64,000 nucleotides of DNA. It comes from Cryobacterium gelidum (GTDB taxonomy: Bacteria > Actinomycetota > Actinomycetes > Actinomycetales > Microbacteriaceae). A program made the translations under genes and the position numbers. The first letter of the stretch is position 1. The number at the start of each line of letters is the position of its first letter. The notes under the pieces were generated by a model, which was not told where the DNA came from, searched no databases, and saw nothing but the letters and a program-made list of their open reading frames with translations. The stretch is taken from positions 373 to 64,372 of the forward strand of contig NZ_SOHL01000027.1 in NCBI RefSeq assembly GCF_004403985.1, written 5' to 3'. Shown here piece by piece: positions 1 to 8,612 of the stretch.

Positions 1-428
1 TGCGGGTGCGGCCGACCTGGGGTCATTGCAAGCTAGCGCCCCCCAGGTCTCAATGTTTGAAACTGCCAACGACATCTGACTGAGCACTACGGCGGACACC
101 CGAGGTCATGTTCATGTTCTCGGGCGTGCGCTGTGTACGTTCCCGGTTAAGAGGTGCTGCATGTTTCCAGGATTGCTGAAACTGTCCCCGAATGTTCGGC
201 GAATCATCGTTGCCGAACGCCACCCGCCACAAACTCTTAGTGCCAGATATTTGACGACTTCATAAGTCCCCCAACCTCAGCGCCGGATATTCTGCGAATT
301 CACAAGCCACCCATATCCATCGCCGACAGCAACGGCCATTTCACTTTTGATTAGTCAAGCCCGGGTATCGCCAAAAAAACGCCGGTGCCGCCTCACTGAG
401 GCTGACGGCATAAGCGGCTGCCAGTTCG
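1..428. other. No gene recognised
   Basis: The first 428 bases hold only short overlapping reading frames without protein-like composition or convincing ribosome binding sites. They lie downstream of the leftward alcohol dehydrogenase gene. I see no RNA gene or repeat here. Confidence 0.5.
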
Positions 429-1430
429 TCAATCTGCGGTTAGGACCACGCGGAATCGGGCGTCACCGGACATCATGCGGTCATAGCCTTCAGCTGCCTT
501 TCCAAGCGGATAGGTCTCGATCATCGGACGAACGCCGGTCAGGGCGGCAAAACGGAGAGTGTCCTCTGAATCCTTCGCTGTTCCCGAGGCATGCCCGGCT
601 ACGGAACGACTACCGATCACCAAGTCCACAGCGCTCACAGCAAGGGGCTCCTGTGGGACGCCGACGACGATTAGTTGTCCCCTAGGTTCGAGGCCGGGGA
701 CAGTTACAGACATGGCGTGGGCATCGGTAACGGTGGCCAGGACGACGCGCGCGCCGCCAAGCTTCTTCAGTTCCGCCGCGACATCGTTGATGGTGCTGTC
801 GATGTAGTGGTGGGCACCAAGGTCGCGGGCGAATGCTTCCTTCTCGGCGCCGCGTGCGATCGCAACCGTCTCGAAGCCCATCTTGGCCGCGAACTGGACC
901 CCGAGGTGACCCAGACCGCCCAGTCCAAGGACAGCGACGACATCCCCGGCCCGAGCACCACTGTTACGCAGAGCATTGAACGTGGTCACTCCGGCGCACA
1001 TCAGCGGAGCCGCATCCGTGAATGCGAGAGCGTCAGGTATGGCCGCGAGGGCATCGGCGGGGGCGAGCAGATACTCAGCGTAGCCGCCGTCCGTGGTCAG
1101 CCCGGTGACCTTTCCCACCACACATGAAACAAAATCCCCGCGCCTGCATGGGGTGCATGTGAAGCAGGCTCCGCCAAACCATCCCACTCCCACACGCTGG
1201 CCCGCTGACCACTGCGAGACGCCCTCCCCAAGGGTCTCGACGGTCCCGGCAACCTCATGTCCGGGAACACGGGGATAAGAGGAGGCCATGCCTGTGGCGG
1301 GCATGACATCGCTGTGGCACACACCACTGGCCGCGACCTTCACGAGCACGTGTCCGGGCAGAACGTCGGGAAGATCGTACTCGGCGAACTCCAAGGCAGT
1401 ATTGGGTGCAGAAAATCGTACAACTTTCAT
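429..1430 (-). CDS. Zinc-dependent alcohol dehydrogenase (MDR family)
   Basis: This protein should oxidise an alcohol to an aldehyde or ketone with NAD(P) in the cytoplasm. At 333 residues it has the usual length of the medium-chain dehydrogenase family. Catalytic-zinc ligands are visible at Cys38 (GVCHSD) and His58-Glu59 (GHE), and the structural zinc site is Cys89, Cys92, Cys95 and Cys103. A Rossmann GLGGLG motif follows near residue 170. The second ATG (1430) is chosen because AAAGGA lies nine bases before it; the ATG at 1448 has no such site. The gene stands alone, left of an IS21 element and outside the 4.6-62.1 kb island. The substrate cannot be told from sequence. Confidence 0.9.
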   Translation of the reverse strand: MKVVRFSAPNTALEFAEYDLPDVLPGHVLVKVAASGVCHSDVMPATGMASSYPRVPGHEVAGTVETLGEGVSQWSAGQRVGVGWFGGACFTCTPCRRGDFVSCVVGKVTGLTTDGGYAEYLLAPADALAAIPDALAFTDAAPLMCAGVTTFNALRNSGARAGDVVAVLGLGGLGHLGVQFAAKMGFETVAIARGAEKEAFARDLGAHHYIDSTINDVAAELKKLGGARVVLATVTDAHAMSVTVPGLEPRGQLIVVGVPQEPLAVSAVDLVIGSRSVAGHASGTAKDSEDTLRFAALTGVRPMIETYPLGKAAEGYDRMMSGDARFRVVLTAD

Positions 1431-1448
1431 AATGACGAATCCTTTCAT

Positions 1449-1831
1449 GATTACCGTTGGGGCAAACGCCTTTGTTCAAACGCAGTCTGTCGGCCCTTCC
1501 TGACGAACGGATGCCATCGCCGGTATTCCGGGAGACCTTTCAAAGGACGGAGGGCGCTAGTCCAGAATGAAACATTGGAGTAGGTGACGTCCTCAAAAGC
1601 ACCTTACGCTTAACCCAGACAAGAGCAACTGCGCTGTCTGCGAACCGACATCAGTTCCTTACGCGCTAGTGAGGGTACTCTTGCGCAGACATCCCCGCTG
1701 AGGATTCCCCGGCGACCGTTGTTCAGGCCATCGTGGATCACCGGGCAGATAAGCCGGCAAACGGCTACTCCTGCTGAACGTGCCGGTCGGGATCGGCCCC
1801 ACACGACGTGACCGCTCAGCGGTGGCCTGCG
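1449..1831. other. Intergenic region, no gene recognised
   Basis: This 380 bp stretch lies between the alcohol dehydrogenase start and the left end of the IS21 element. It presumably carries the dehydrogenase promoter. I see no coding frame or structured RNA. No short direct repeat matching the other side of the IS was found. Confidence 0.4.
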
Positions 1832-1837
1832 TGTCAG

Positions 1838-1883
1838 CGACGGTTAGAAATTGAGCCAGAATCGACGGTGAAAACTGAGCCAC
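1838..1883 (+). repeat. Left terminal inverted repeat of the IS21 element
   Basis: These 46 bases contain two related blocks, GACGGTTAGAAATTGAGCC and GACGGTGAAAACTGAGCC. They match the right end in inverted orientation with five mismatches. They are the expected IstA binding sites. Confidence 0.85.
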
Positions 1884-1900
1884 CCGAGCACGATTGATGG

Positions 1901-3133
1901 GTGATTACGGTGGAAGAGTGGGCTTTGGTTCGTCGCCTTCATGTAAATGAGGGCGTGTCGCAGCGGGAGATCGCGAAGCGGTTGGGCATCGCGCGGAACA
2001 CGATCGCGAAGGCGATCAAGTCAGAGAAACCGCCCAAATATGAGGGCGTCGATCGGTCGTCGGGGATGCGGTCTCTGGAACCGCGGATTCGGGAATTGTT
2101 GTCGCAGAACGCGCGGATGCCAGCGACGGTGTTGGCCGAGCGGTTGGCGTGGACCGGGTCGATTACTTGGTTTCGTGAAACCGTTGCGCGGTTGCGGCCG
2201 GAGTACGCGCCGGCGGATCCGGCCGACCGGTTGAACTACGCGGCCGGGGATCAAACCCAGTGCGACTTGTGGTTTCCGCCGGTGAAGATCCCGTTGTGAG
2301 CCGGCCAGACGGGCTCACCGCCAGTGCTGGTGATGGTGTCTGGATTCTCCCGCTTCATCACGGCGGTGATGCTGCCCTCGCGAACGACGCCGGATTTGCT
2401 GGCCGGGATGTGGCAGCTGATCTCGACCCAGCTACTGGCAGTGCGGCGCCGCCTGATCTGGGACAACGAGGCCGGCATCGGCCGTGGCAACCATTTCGCC
2501 GCCGGGGTTAGCGCATTCACCGGAATGTTGGCGACCAGGATTGTGCAGCTCAAACCGTTCGATCCGGAATCCAAGGGAATCGTCGAACGCGCCAACCAGT
2601 ACTTGGAGACGTCGTTCTTGCCCGGGCGCAGCTTCACCAGCCCTGACGATTCCAACCGGCAGCTAGCCGACTGGCTCCCCACGGCCAACGCCAGGACTGT
2701 CCGCCGGTTGGGCGGCAAACCGATCGAGTTCATCGGTCAGGACCGGGCGGCGATGCTGCCCGTGCCGCCGCTGGCACCGCTGGTCGGCTTCACCGCCCGG
2801 GTGCGGCTGCCGCGGGACTACTGCGTGCGTGTCGCCAGCAACGATTACTCGGTGGACCCGACCGCGATCGGCCGGCTGGTCGACGTCACCGCGACTTTGT
2901 CTCAGGTGACGGTGCGGTTGGACGAGCGTGTGGTGGCCTGTCATGACCGGGTGTGGTCGACCGCAAAGACCATCACCGATCCCACCCATGTGGTTCAGGC
3001 CGGCCGGTTGCACCGCGCTTTTCAACATCCGCCCACGCCGACGGACACGGACTTGCTGCGGGATCTGGCCGACTACGACACCGGGTTCGGCGTCAACTTC
3101 GACGTCCAAGGTCTGGACGAGGAGGCCGTGTAA
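1901..3133 (+). pseudogene. istA: IS21-family transposase IstA, interrupted by in-frame TGA
   Basis: The DDE transposase of the element. Residues 1-132 carry the N-terminal helix-turn-helix (GVSQREIAKRLGIARNT) and the first catalytic Asp region (DQTQCDLWF). A TGA at 2297-2299 then stops translation. The same frame continues without shift from 2300 (AGQTGSPPVLVMVSGFSRF) through LIWDNEAG (second Asp) and PESKGIVERAN (Glu) to the stop at 3131-3133. The full frame would give about 410 residues, the normal IstA length. The break separates the catalytic residues, so without readthrough the element could not transpose alone. The istB start overlaps the stop (TAATG). Confidence 0.9.
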
Positions 3134-3915
3134 TGGGCGACACGACCAGCAGCGAGATCGAGTATCTCGCTCGAGCGCTCAAAGCACCGCGCATTCGCGA
3201 CGCCGCCACCCGGCTGGCCGAGCAAGCCCGGCAGGCCGCCTGGACTCACGAGGAATACCTCGCCGCGGTCCTCTCCCGGGAAGTATCCGCGCGAGAAGCC
3301 TCCGGGGCGGAGATCCGTATCCGAGCTGCCGGGTTCCCGGCCCGGAATTCTTTGGAAGACTTCAATTTCGACCATCAGCCCGCGTTGCGCCGCGACACCA
3401 TCGCCCACCTGGCGACCGGATCATTCCTGGCCGAAGCGCAAAACGTCGTGTTGCTCGGTCCTCCCGGCACCGGAAAAACGCATCTTGCGATCGGTCTCGG
3501 GCTCAAAGCCGCCCACGCCGGCCACCGGGTGCTGTTCGCGACCGCAGTCGAATGGGTGGCCCGGCTGCAAACCGCGCACCAACTCGGCCGGCTCCCGCAA
3601 GAGCTCGTGAAACTGCGTCGTTACGGGCTGATCATCGTGGACGAAGTCGGCTACATCCCCTTCGAACAAGACGCGGCGAATCTGTTCTTCCAACCCGTCT
3701 CGTCCCGTTACGAACACGCCTCACTGATTTTGACGTCGAATTTGGCCTTCGCCCGCTGGGGCGACGTGTTCGGCGATCAGATCGTCGCTGCAGCCATGAT
3801 CGGCCGCATCGTCCACCACGCCGACGTCATCACCCTCAAAGGCGCCAGCTACCGGCTGCACAACACCGGAATCGAATCTCTACCTTCAGTCCGCGCCGAG
3901 AACGCGGCACAATAG
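3133..3915 (+). CDS. istB: IS21-family helper ATPase IstB
   Basis: IstB is the AAA+ ATPase that helps IstA choose targets and insert. The 260-residue protein has normal length, with Walker A GPPGTGKTH at residues 109-117 and Walker B LIIVDEVGYI near 171-180. The ATG at 3133 overlaps the istA stop as TAATG, the usual translational coupling in this family, so the long in-frame extension upstream is not real. The reading frame is intact although istA is broken. Confidence 0.95.
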   Translation: MGDTTSSEIEYLARALKAPRIRDAATRLAEQARQAAWTHEEYLAAVLSREVSAREASGAEIRIRAAGFPARNSLEDFNFDHQPALRRDTIAHLATGSFLAEAQNVVLLGPPGTGKTHLAIGLGLKAAHAGHRVLFATAVEWVARLQTAHQLGRLPQELVKLRRYGLIIVDEVGYIPFEQDAANLFFQPVSSRYEHASLILTSNLAFARWGDVFGDQIVAAAMIGRIVHHADVITLKGASYRLHNTGIESLPSVRAENAAQ

Positions 3916-3933
3916 AACACACAACAAGTGGCT

Positions 3934-3979
3934 CAGCTTTCACCGTCGATAGTGGCTCAATTTTCAACCGTCGTCGACA
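3934..3979 (-). repeat. Right terminal inverted repeat of the IS21 element
   Basis: This is the inverted partner of 1838-1883. It carries the blocks GGCTCAGCTTTCACCGTCG and GGCTCAATTTTCAACCGTC and ends in ...GACA. Confidence 0.85.
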
Positions 3980-4211
3980 CGTCGCCACACCACGGTCAGC
4001 CGTGTGTCTTCCTGCTGCCCCGCCTGGGTCGCCTGACTTTCGAAGGAACTTCAATGATTTTCTCAACGGATATGTGCCTGTCGAATCTCGCGAACGTTCG
4101 TGACCGGGACGCCGAGGAGTTCTTTTGCTCCTTCAGCAGGGGACGGTCAACCGGTCCTTCCTCCTCTGGAACTCGGTGGCCGTGGCGGGCGGATTTACGT
4201 ACCAATCCTCC

Positions 4212-4460
4212 TCAGACCCTGGCACCTAGTAATTCAGTCAGTGAATCTTGTGGCGATACGTCCGAGAGGAGCCCGTCCAGCCACCGCACCACGTCGGAAA
4301 CGCGGTAGCGGATCTTCCGGCCGACTCGAATGCCGGAGGGCCCACGGCCGTCGGTGCGCATATCGTAGATCGCCTGAGCCTGCACGCCGAGATATTCGGC
4401 AAGCTCACTTGTCGTTAAGACTGGCTCCAGGTCGAGCCCACAATGTCGTTCGCTGTCCAT
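4212..4460 (-). CDS. Excisionase-like HTH protein (left copy)
   Basis: A small DNA-binding protein of the excisionase (MerR-like HTH_17) type, 82 residues. The motif LTTSELAEYLGVQAQAIYD is followed by the wing GIRVGRKIRYRVSDVVRWLD. It is about 85% alike to the gene at 61698-61934, and the upstream DNA up to the att repeat at 4630 is similarly conserved. Such proteins direct integrase toward excision. In the right-hand copy an integrase follows with overlapping codons; here the gene is followed only by about 230 bp and the end of an IS21 element. The start ATG at 4460 corresponds to that of the other copy. A conserved in-frame upstream extension with a TTG start (4604) also exists. Confidence 0.8.
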   Translation of the reverse strand: MDSERHCGLDLEPVLTTSELAEYLGVQAQAIYDMRTDGRGPSGIRVGRKIRYRVSDVVRWLDGLLSDVSPQDSLTELLGARV

Positions 4461-4629
4461 AACCCGTAGGTAATCGTGGTCACTCCAGACGACTCGAACT
4501 GGGTCGTGCACCTTCTCTACGAACACCCGGAGAAGGCGGAAATTTTTGAATAAACGGTTAATAAACGGATAATGTATCAAGTCTTGCCCTTTCGGTACAG
4601 ACAAGAAACCCTGATCAGATATAATTTAT

Positions 4630-4665
4630 AGTAGGGCGGCCGGGACTTGAACCCGGGACCGACGG
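4630..4665 (-). repeat. attL: Left att site (tRNA 3'-end-like direct repeat)
   Basis: The sequence is identical over 35-36 bp to 62104-62139. On the minus strand it reads as a tRNA T-arm (CCGGG-TTCAAGT-CCCGG) followed by an acceptor strand CCGCCCT. The upstream minus-strand DNA (4666 onward) does not form an anticodon or D arm, so this is an att copy and not a complete tRNA gene. A phage-type or ICE-type integrase probably recombined here. Confidence 0.85.
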
Positions 4666-5516
4666 TTTGCGCCAAGGGTTTTTCGGACCAGACCAAGTGC
4701 GAACTGATGCCTCGGTTGATCTCGACTTATCTCGATCTGATCAGGAGCTTCTTGTGTGGGATGTCGTGACTATCATCTCAACGTCTCGTCCCTTCTCGGT
4801 GGGCCTCGAGGCAATAAACATTGAATATACGTGCGCGCATCAAATGCCCACCACCCACCAACTCAACGCCCACACTGTCGCGAAGCCTTTCCCTCGCAGG
4901 AGCGTCGCGACGCCCCTGCAAGGAACCCGTTCCTCACCCCAAAACGAAAAAAAAAGCAGTTGGGTCATCAGAGACCAGAGTATTGTGCGATTCCCAACGT
5001 CTTCACGAGGCAACGTACACGGGGCTCGATGCGAATTCGAGGGGCCGTTCGGTGACGTCGATGCGGAGGATGGAGCAGGACGCACGGACCTGCGTGCTGA
5101 TCGCGATGCTGGCCGCGTTGGCGAGCTCGATCTGCTGAATTCCTCGTGCACGCGAGCACATCGTTGACCTCCGCGATTCGGCGGTGCCGCTGGTCGCCGA
5201 TCTCAAGCGGTCGTGGGATGGGTACGAGGCGTACCCGGCGTACGAGTACCGTTTCGTCGGGCTCACGCAATACCTCGCTGCGTGACCATTACGTCGACCG
5301 AGCCGAGGAACTGCTCTCGGTCACTGGAGCAGTGCCCGCGGACTCAGCCCGTGGCAAATGACGGAGCGACTTACCCGGCCACGCGGCTGCGAGAGCCTGG
5401 AGGGTCGCTCTGTCCGTGACAGCCGCCCATCTGGAACATCTCATCCCTTTGAAACGTGCAACCTGGCCTGCGACGGCCGATAGCGACTGCTCGCAATCAC
5501 TTGATGATTTGGAGCG
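4666..5516. other. Island left-end region, no intact gene
   Basis: About 850 bp without a convincing gene. At 5139-5284 (+) a stop-to-stop frame encodes a protein-like stretch (AREHIVDLRDSAVPLVADL, then YPAYEYRFVGLTQYLAA). It has no start codon and is probably the decayed 3' end of a gene I do not recognise. The bases next to the att site share TTGATCTCGAC with the corresponding flank at 62190, consistent with related element ends. Confidence 0.45.
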
Positions 5517-5533
5517 GCCGCGCTCGGCGCGGC
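5517..5533 (-). terminator. Hairpin downstream of the adh gene
   Basis: A perfect 7 bp stem, GCCGCGC-TCG-GCGCGGC, lies 11 bases past the stop of the leftward alcohol dehydrogenase gene. It has no T-run, as is common for actinobacterial terminators. Confidence 0.5.
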
Positions 5534-5543
5534 GCAGCCAGTT

Positions 5544-6587
5544 TCAAGGGATGAGGATGGCGCGACCGCGCACTCGGCCAGCTCCGAGATCGTCGACCGC
5601 TTGCTGAAAGTCATCGAGCGTGTAGGCCGTCGTATGCAGCGTGACCTGGCCTCGTGCGGCAAGCACCATCAGCTCGGTGAGATCGGTGTAGGTGCCCACG
5701 AGGTTGCCGATGAAATTGATCTCGCTCGAAATAATATCGATCGTTGGGACGTCGATGTTCTCGCCGTAGCCCACCACATAGTAGTTTCCGGCTTGGCGCA
5801 GCATCCGAATTCCCTCTGCCGTCGACCCGCCCTCGCCGACGAAGTCGATCACGGCCTCGGCCCCGACCCCATCAGTGAGTTCGAGAATGCGGTCGACGTG
5901 CGACCCATCGGCGATCACGCCGCGGTCGGCACCGAGCGACATCGCCAGTTCAAGTGCGGCCGGGTTGCGGTCGACGACGATCAGCTCCGACGCCGTGAGC
6001 GCCCGCAGCACCTGAATGCCGATGTGCCCGAGTCCGCCGGCTCCAATGATGACGCAGCGATCGGCAGGGCGCAGGTGTCGGGCAGCCTTGGCTGCGGCGT
6101 GGTAGGCGGTGAGCCCCGCGTCTGCGAGCGCCGCAACATCCGCCGGTTCGAGCGAATCTGCGATGCGCACGATACTGCGGGCCGAGGTCTTCAGGTACTC
6201 GGCGTAGCCGCCGTGGGTGTCGATCCCCGGAAAAGCGCTCGCGGTGCAATGTACGTCGTCACCGGATCGGCACGCACGGCAAAACCCGCAGGTGATGAGC
6301 GGATGCACGATCACTTTGTCGCCGATAGCCACATTCGTCACCGCGCTTCCGACCTCATCGACCCATCCCGCATTCTCGTGGCCGATCGTGTAGGGGAGCG
6401 TGATTCCTGACTTCTGCTCCCATTGTCCCTCGAGGATGTGCAGGTCCGTGCGGCACACCCCTGCGCCTCCGATCCTCACGATCACGTCGAACGGACCGGT
6501 GATCTGAGGTTTTGGGACCTCGGTCATGACAAGTTTCTGGTGGTAGTCGATGACCTGAACGGCTCTCATGGTGCTCATGGTGCTCAT
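5544..6587 (-). CDS. NAD(P)-dependent zinc alcohol dehydrogenase of a mim/prm-type locus
   Basis: A 347-residue medium-chain dehydrogenase. Zinc ligands are Cys45 (GAGVCRTD), His70-Glu71, and the structural set Cys100, Cys103, Cys106 and Cys114. The Rossmann motif is GAGGLGHIG. In propane/acetone monooxygenase clusters of actinobacteria an alcohol dehydrogenase of this type oxidises the alcohol product. The start at 6587 follows AGAAGGAAAATTGC and overlaps the upstream gene's stop (ATGA). Two further in-frame ATGs come from a tandem ATGAGCACC repeat. It is last of three coupled genes (amidohydrolase, DUF59 protein, this gene), and a hairpin follows. The monooxygenase expected in such loci is absent. 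Confidence 0.88.
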   Translation of the reverse strand: MSTMSTMRAVQVIDYHQKLVMTEVPKPQITGPFDVIVRIGGAGVCRTDLHILEGQWEQKSGITLPYTIGHENAGWVDEVGSAVTNVAIGDKVIVHPLITCGFCRACRSGDDVHCTASAFPGIDTHGGYAEYLKTSARSIVRIADSLEPADVAALADAGLTAYHAAAKAARHLRPADRCVIIGAGGLGHIGIQVLRALTASELIVVDRNPAALELAMSLGADRGVIADGSHVDRILELTDGVGAEAVIDFVGEGGSTAEGIRMLRQAGNYYVVGYGENIDVPTIDIISSEINFIGNLVGTYTDLTELMVLAARGQVTLHTTAYTLDDFQQAVDDLGAGRVRGRAILIP

Positions 6588-7408
6588 GCAATTTTCCTTC
6601 TGTGCGTGCGGATGACTGAAGACAGGGGCAAGAAATTCTCTTCTGTCCTGGGGAGTTGGTCGACCTCGGAGCCCGGATACCGCGTTGCGAGCAGACCCCG
6701 GCAGAAATGAGCGTTGCCGTCGATCGAGATACGAGTCGAGCGAGCCCGGCGAAGGGCGAGAGCAACGGATGCTGCAGGGTACGGTGATCCGCTGTCGTCA
6801 ACCAGCACCGATGCGGAGTCGACGGTACTCAGGCCGATCGTCGCCCGCCGCTTCAGCAAGGCGGCCTTCGCCGAGTCGTCGGGCAAATCGCCCAACACCA
6901 CGTTTGCGACCGCCGTTTCGGCGAGTTCTGGCCGAGCGCGCAGGAACGCGGTGAGCGAGCGTTCCATCGCCGCGGTGTGGGCCTTGCGCTGAAACGTGGC
7001 CCGCAATTCATCGAGATCGCTCTCTGCCTCGTGCAGGAACGTTCCTTTGTAGCCAGCATCCGCTGCCAGTCCGCTGTTGATGATGTCGGAGTCATGGTGG
7101 TCGTCGAGCTCGACCGTCACCACCCCGACATTGCGGAGTGCTGTGAGCACGTCCTTGGCGTCCGACGCCATCAAATAGGCGAAGTTCGGTGCGCAGAATG
7201 ACGTGGGCAGACGCAGATGAACCTCAACGCTCGCACCCGTCAGCGTCACCGAGCGCACGAATCCGAGGTCGGTGATGGGCTCGTCGAGCTCAGGGTCGAT
7301 GACCGAATCCAAAGCCCGCAGTACGTCGCCCTCCGTGAGCGGCTCTGGTGTTACTGCCTCCCAGTGCAGAGTGGCCGCCACTGCGGCTGGCATCGTCGTG
7401 GTACCCAT
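6584..7408 (-). CDS. DUF59 / iron-sulfur-assembly-type protein
   Basis: A 274-residue protein whose residues about 20-100 match the MIP18/DUF59 (PaaD/SufT-like) fold, with the signature ALDSVIDPELDEPITDLGFV and a conserved SFCAPNF cysteine segment. The C-terminal half is of unknown function. Proteins of this composition sit in propane/acetone monooxygenase (prm/mim) loci and are thought to help assemble or mature the di-iron or iron-sulfur components. The ATG at 7408 overlaps the amidohydrolase stop (TGATG), and the gene's own stop overlaps the dehydrogenase start, so the three genes are one operon. A GTG at 7411 is an alternative start. Confidence 0.78.
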   Translation of the reverse strand: MGTTTMPAAVAATLHWEAVTPEPLTEGDVLRALDSVIDPELDEPITDLGFVRSVTLTGASVEVHLRLPTSFCAPNFAYLMASDAKDVLTALRNVGVVTVELDDHHDSDIINSGLAADAGYKGTFLHEAESDLDELRATFQRKAHTAAMERSLTAFLRARPELAETAVANVVLGDLPDDSAKAALLKRRATIGLSTVDSASVLVDDSGSPYPAASVALALRRARSTRISIDGNAHFCRGLLATRYPGSEVDQLPRTEENFLPLSSVIRTHRRKIA

Positions 7409-8451
7409 CACACTGCAGCCAGATCGGCCCGTTCGGGCTGGCGCGGCCCCGTCGCCGTCTCATCTGCACTCGGCAACTGCAGTTCGACCGGCACCGGAAT
7501 GTCGTACATCTTCGCCGCGTTAAGCCCGAGGATCTTTCGCTTCTGCTCGATCGTGATGGGGGCGTACTCCGTCATGTCCTCCGGGATCTGAAAGTCCACG
7601 AAGGCTTCGATAAGCCAGCGCGGGGTCCACAGCGCGTAGTCGGAGGAGAACTGGATGCGGTCTTCGCCGATCCAATAGATCAACTCCCCCATGATCTGGG
7701 CGAAGTAGCGCGGGCGCGTGTGGATGAACGGCATCGCTACTGCAAGCCCACCGTGCACATTAGGCTCCTGCGTGGCTATCCAGCAGAAATCTTCGAGGCG
7801 GGGCAGGCCCACATGCTCGACGATGAAATTGAGGTCGGTGAAGTCGGTCGCTGCGTGGTCGACATCGGCCACGTCGAAGGCATCTCGATCGAGTGGCCGG
7901 ATTGTCGGCCCCTTGTGCACATGGATGTTACGGATGCCGAGCTCGCGGCACAACTCGAAGTAACGGTAGGTCCAGGGGTCGTTGAGCTTGTAGCCCCGGG
8001 AGTCGCCGTGCCACTCGGCGGTGTAAAGTTTCACACCCTTCAAGTTGAAGCGCTCGGCGTCGGCGCGCAGCTGGTCCAGGCCAGCCTCGCCGTTGCGTGG
8101 GTCGAAATTGTGATTGTAGGTGAGCCGTCCAGGGTTCTCCTGGGTGAGCGCGAACGCCTCTTCGGTCTGCCCGAAGCCAGTCTTGTAGAACTCGCCGAGA
8201 TGGGCAGGCTGAAAAATGGCGTGGTCGACGTAGCCGTCGGTGAAAATGTCCTTGATGAAACGTTCGCCGCCCTGATAGAGGTACTCCTCGTAGGGCCACT
8301 TCTCCGAAGCTGGGGACAGGTTGGCGTGGTAATCGTAGAAGCAGTCGATGAACTGCTTGCCGTGGATGTTGCGCTGATTCTCAGGGCGCGCGTCCCAGAG
8401 CGCCACATGGGCGTCGACAATAAAGTAGCTCTCGCCATCCTTTTGATACAT
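7408..8451 (-). CDS. Amidohydrolase-2 family protein of a mim/prm-type locus
   Basis: A TIM-barrel metal-dependent hydrolase of the amidohydrolase-2 (PF04909) type, 347 residues. Metal-site features include the N-terminal FIVDAHVALWD, in which the second His of the usual HxH is replaced by Ala, the inner HVHKGP, and a late SSDYALW aspartate. Homologues follow mimABCD/prmABCD genes in mycobacteria and rhodococci; their reaction is not established, and a role in activating the monooxygenase has been discussed. AAAGGAG precedes the ATG. It is the first gene of the leftward operon and is divergent from the MimR-like regulator, exactly where the monooxygenase genes would be expected. Confidence 0.85.
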   Translation of the reverse strand: MYQKDGESYFIVDAHVALWDARPENQRNIHGKQFIDCFYDYHANLSPASEKWPYEEYLYQGGERFIKDIFTDGYVDHAIFQPAHLGEFYKTGFGQTEEAFALTQENPGRLTYNHNFDPRNGEAGLDQLRADAERFNLKGVKLYTAEWHGDSRGYKLNDPWTYRYFELCRELGIRNIHVHKGPTIRPLDRDAFDVADVDHAATDFTDLNFIVEHVGLPRLEDFCWIATQEPNVHGGLAVAMPFIHTRPRYFAQIMGELIYWIGEDRIQFSSDYALWTPRWLIEAFVDFQIPEDMTEYAPITIEQKRKILGLNAAKMYDIPVPVELQLPSADETATGPRQPERADLAAV

Positions 8452-8533
8452 ACCTGCTCCTTTGCTGCATGCGGGAATCGTGATTACCTACGTCACGCTA
8501 ATGGACGCCTGCCGGAGCGGAGTGGCGGCGCCG

Positions 8534-8546
8534 TCTCATTCTGAGA
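8534..8546. promoter_or_regulatory. Inverted repeat in the mimR/amidohydrolase divergent promoter
   Basis: TCTCA-TTC-TGAGA is a perfect 5-3-5 palindrome in the 161 bp between two divergent starts. It is a candidate binding site for the adjacent MimR-like regulator. The assignment is inferred from position only. Confidence 0.4.
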
Positions 8547-8612
8547 TCGGTCGGGACACCTCAGTGGCGGGAACATCTAAGCTGTCTGTGACCGACTACC
8601 GCAAAGGTGCTG

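Larger units (their letters stand above)
1832..3979 (+). mobile_element. IS21-family insertion sequence
   Basis: The element carries istA-like and istB-like genes in the usual order, framed by long imperfect inverted repeats. The left terminus from 1832 (TGTCAGCGACGG) and the reverse complement of the right terminus ending at 3979 (TGTCGACGACGG) start alike. They continue with about 41 of 46 matching bases, including two sub-repeats with GACGGTnnAAAnTGAGCC character, as is normal for IS21 ends. I see no target-site duplication, so either the boundaries are off by a few bases or the flanks recombined after insertion. It lies where the integrase gene downstream of the left excisionase would be expected. 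Confidence 0.88.

Noticed and set aside
2928-4103. 391-residue plus-strand frame over istB
   Set aside because: It is a shadow of istA/istB in another frame, with Arg/Pro/Ser-rich translation and no motif; istB itself has intact Walker motifs.
4630-4720. Complete tRNA gene at the left repeat
   Set aside because: Only the T-arm and acceptor strand are present. The upstream bases form neither an anticodon stem pairing with ACCGT nor a D arm.
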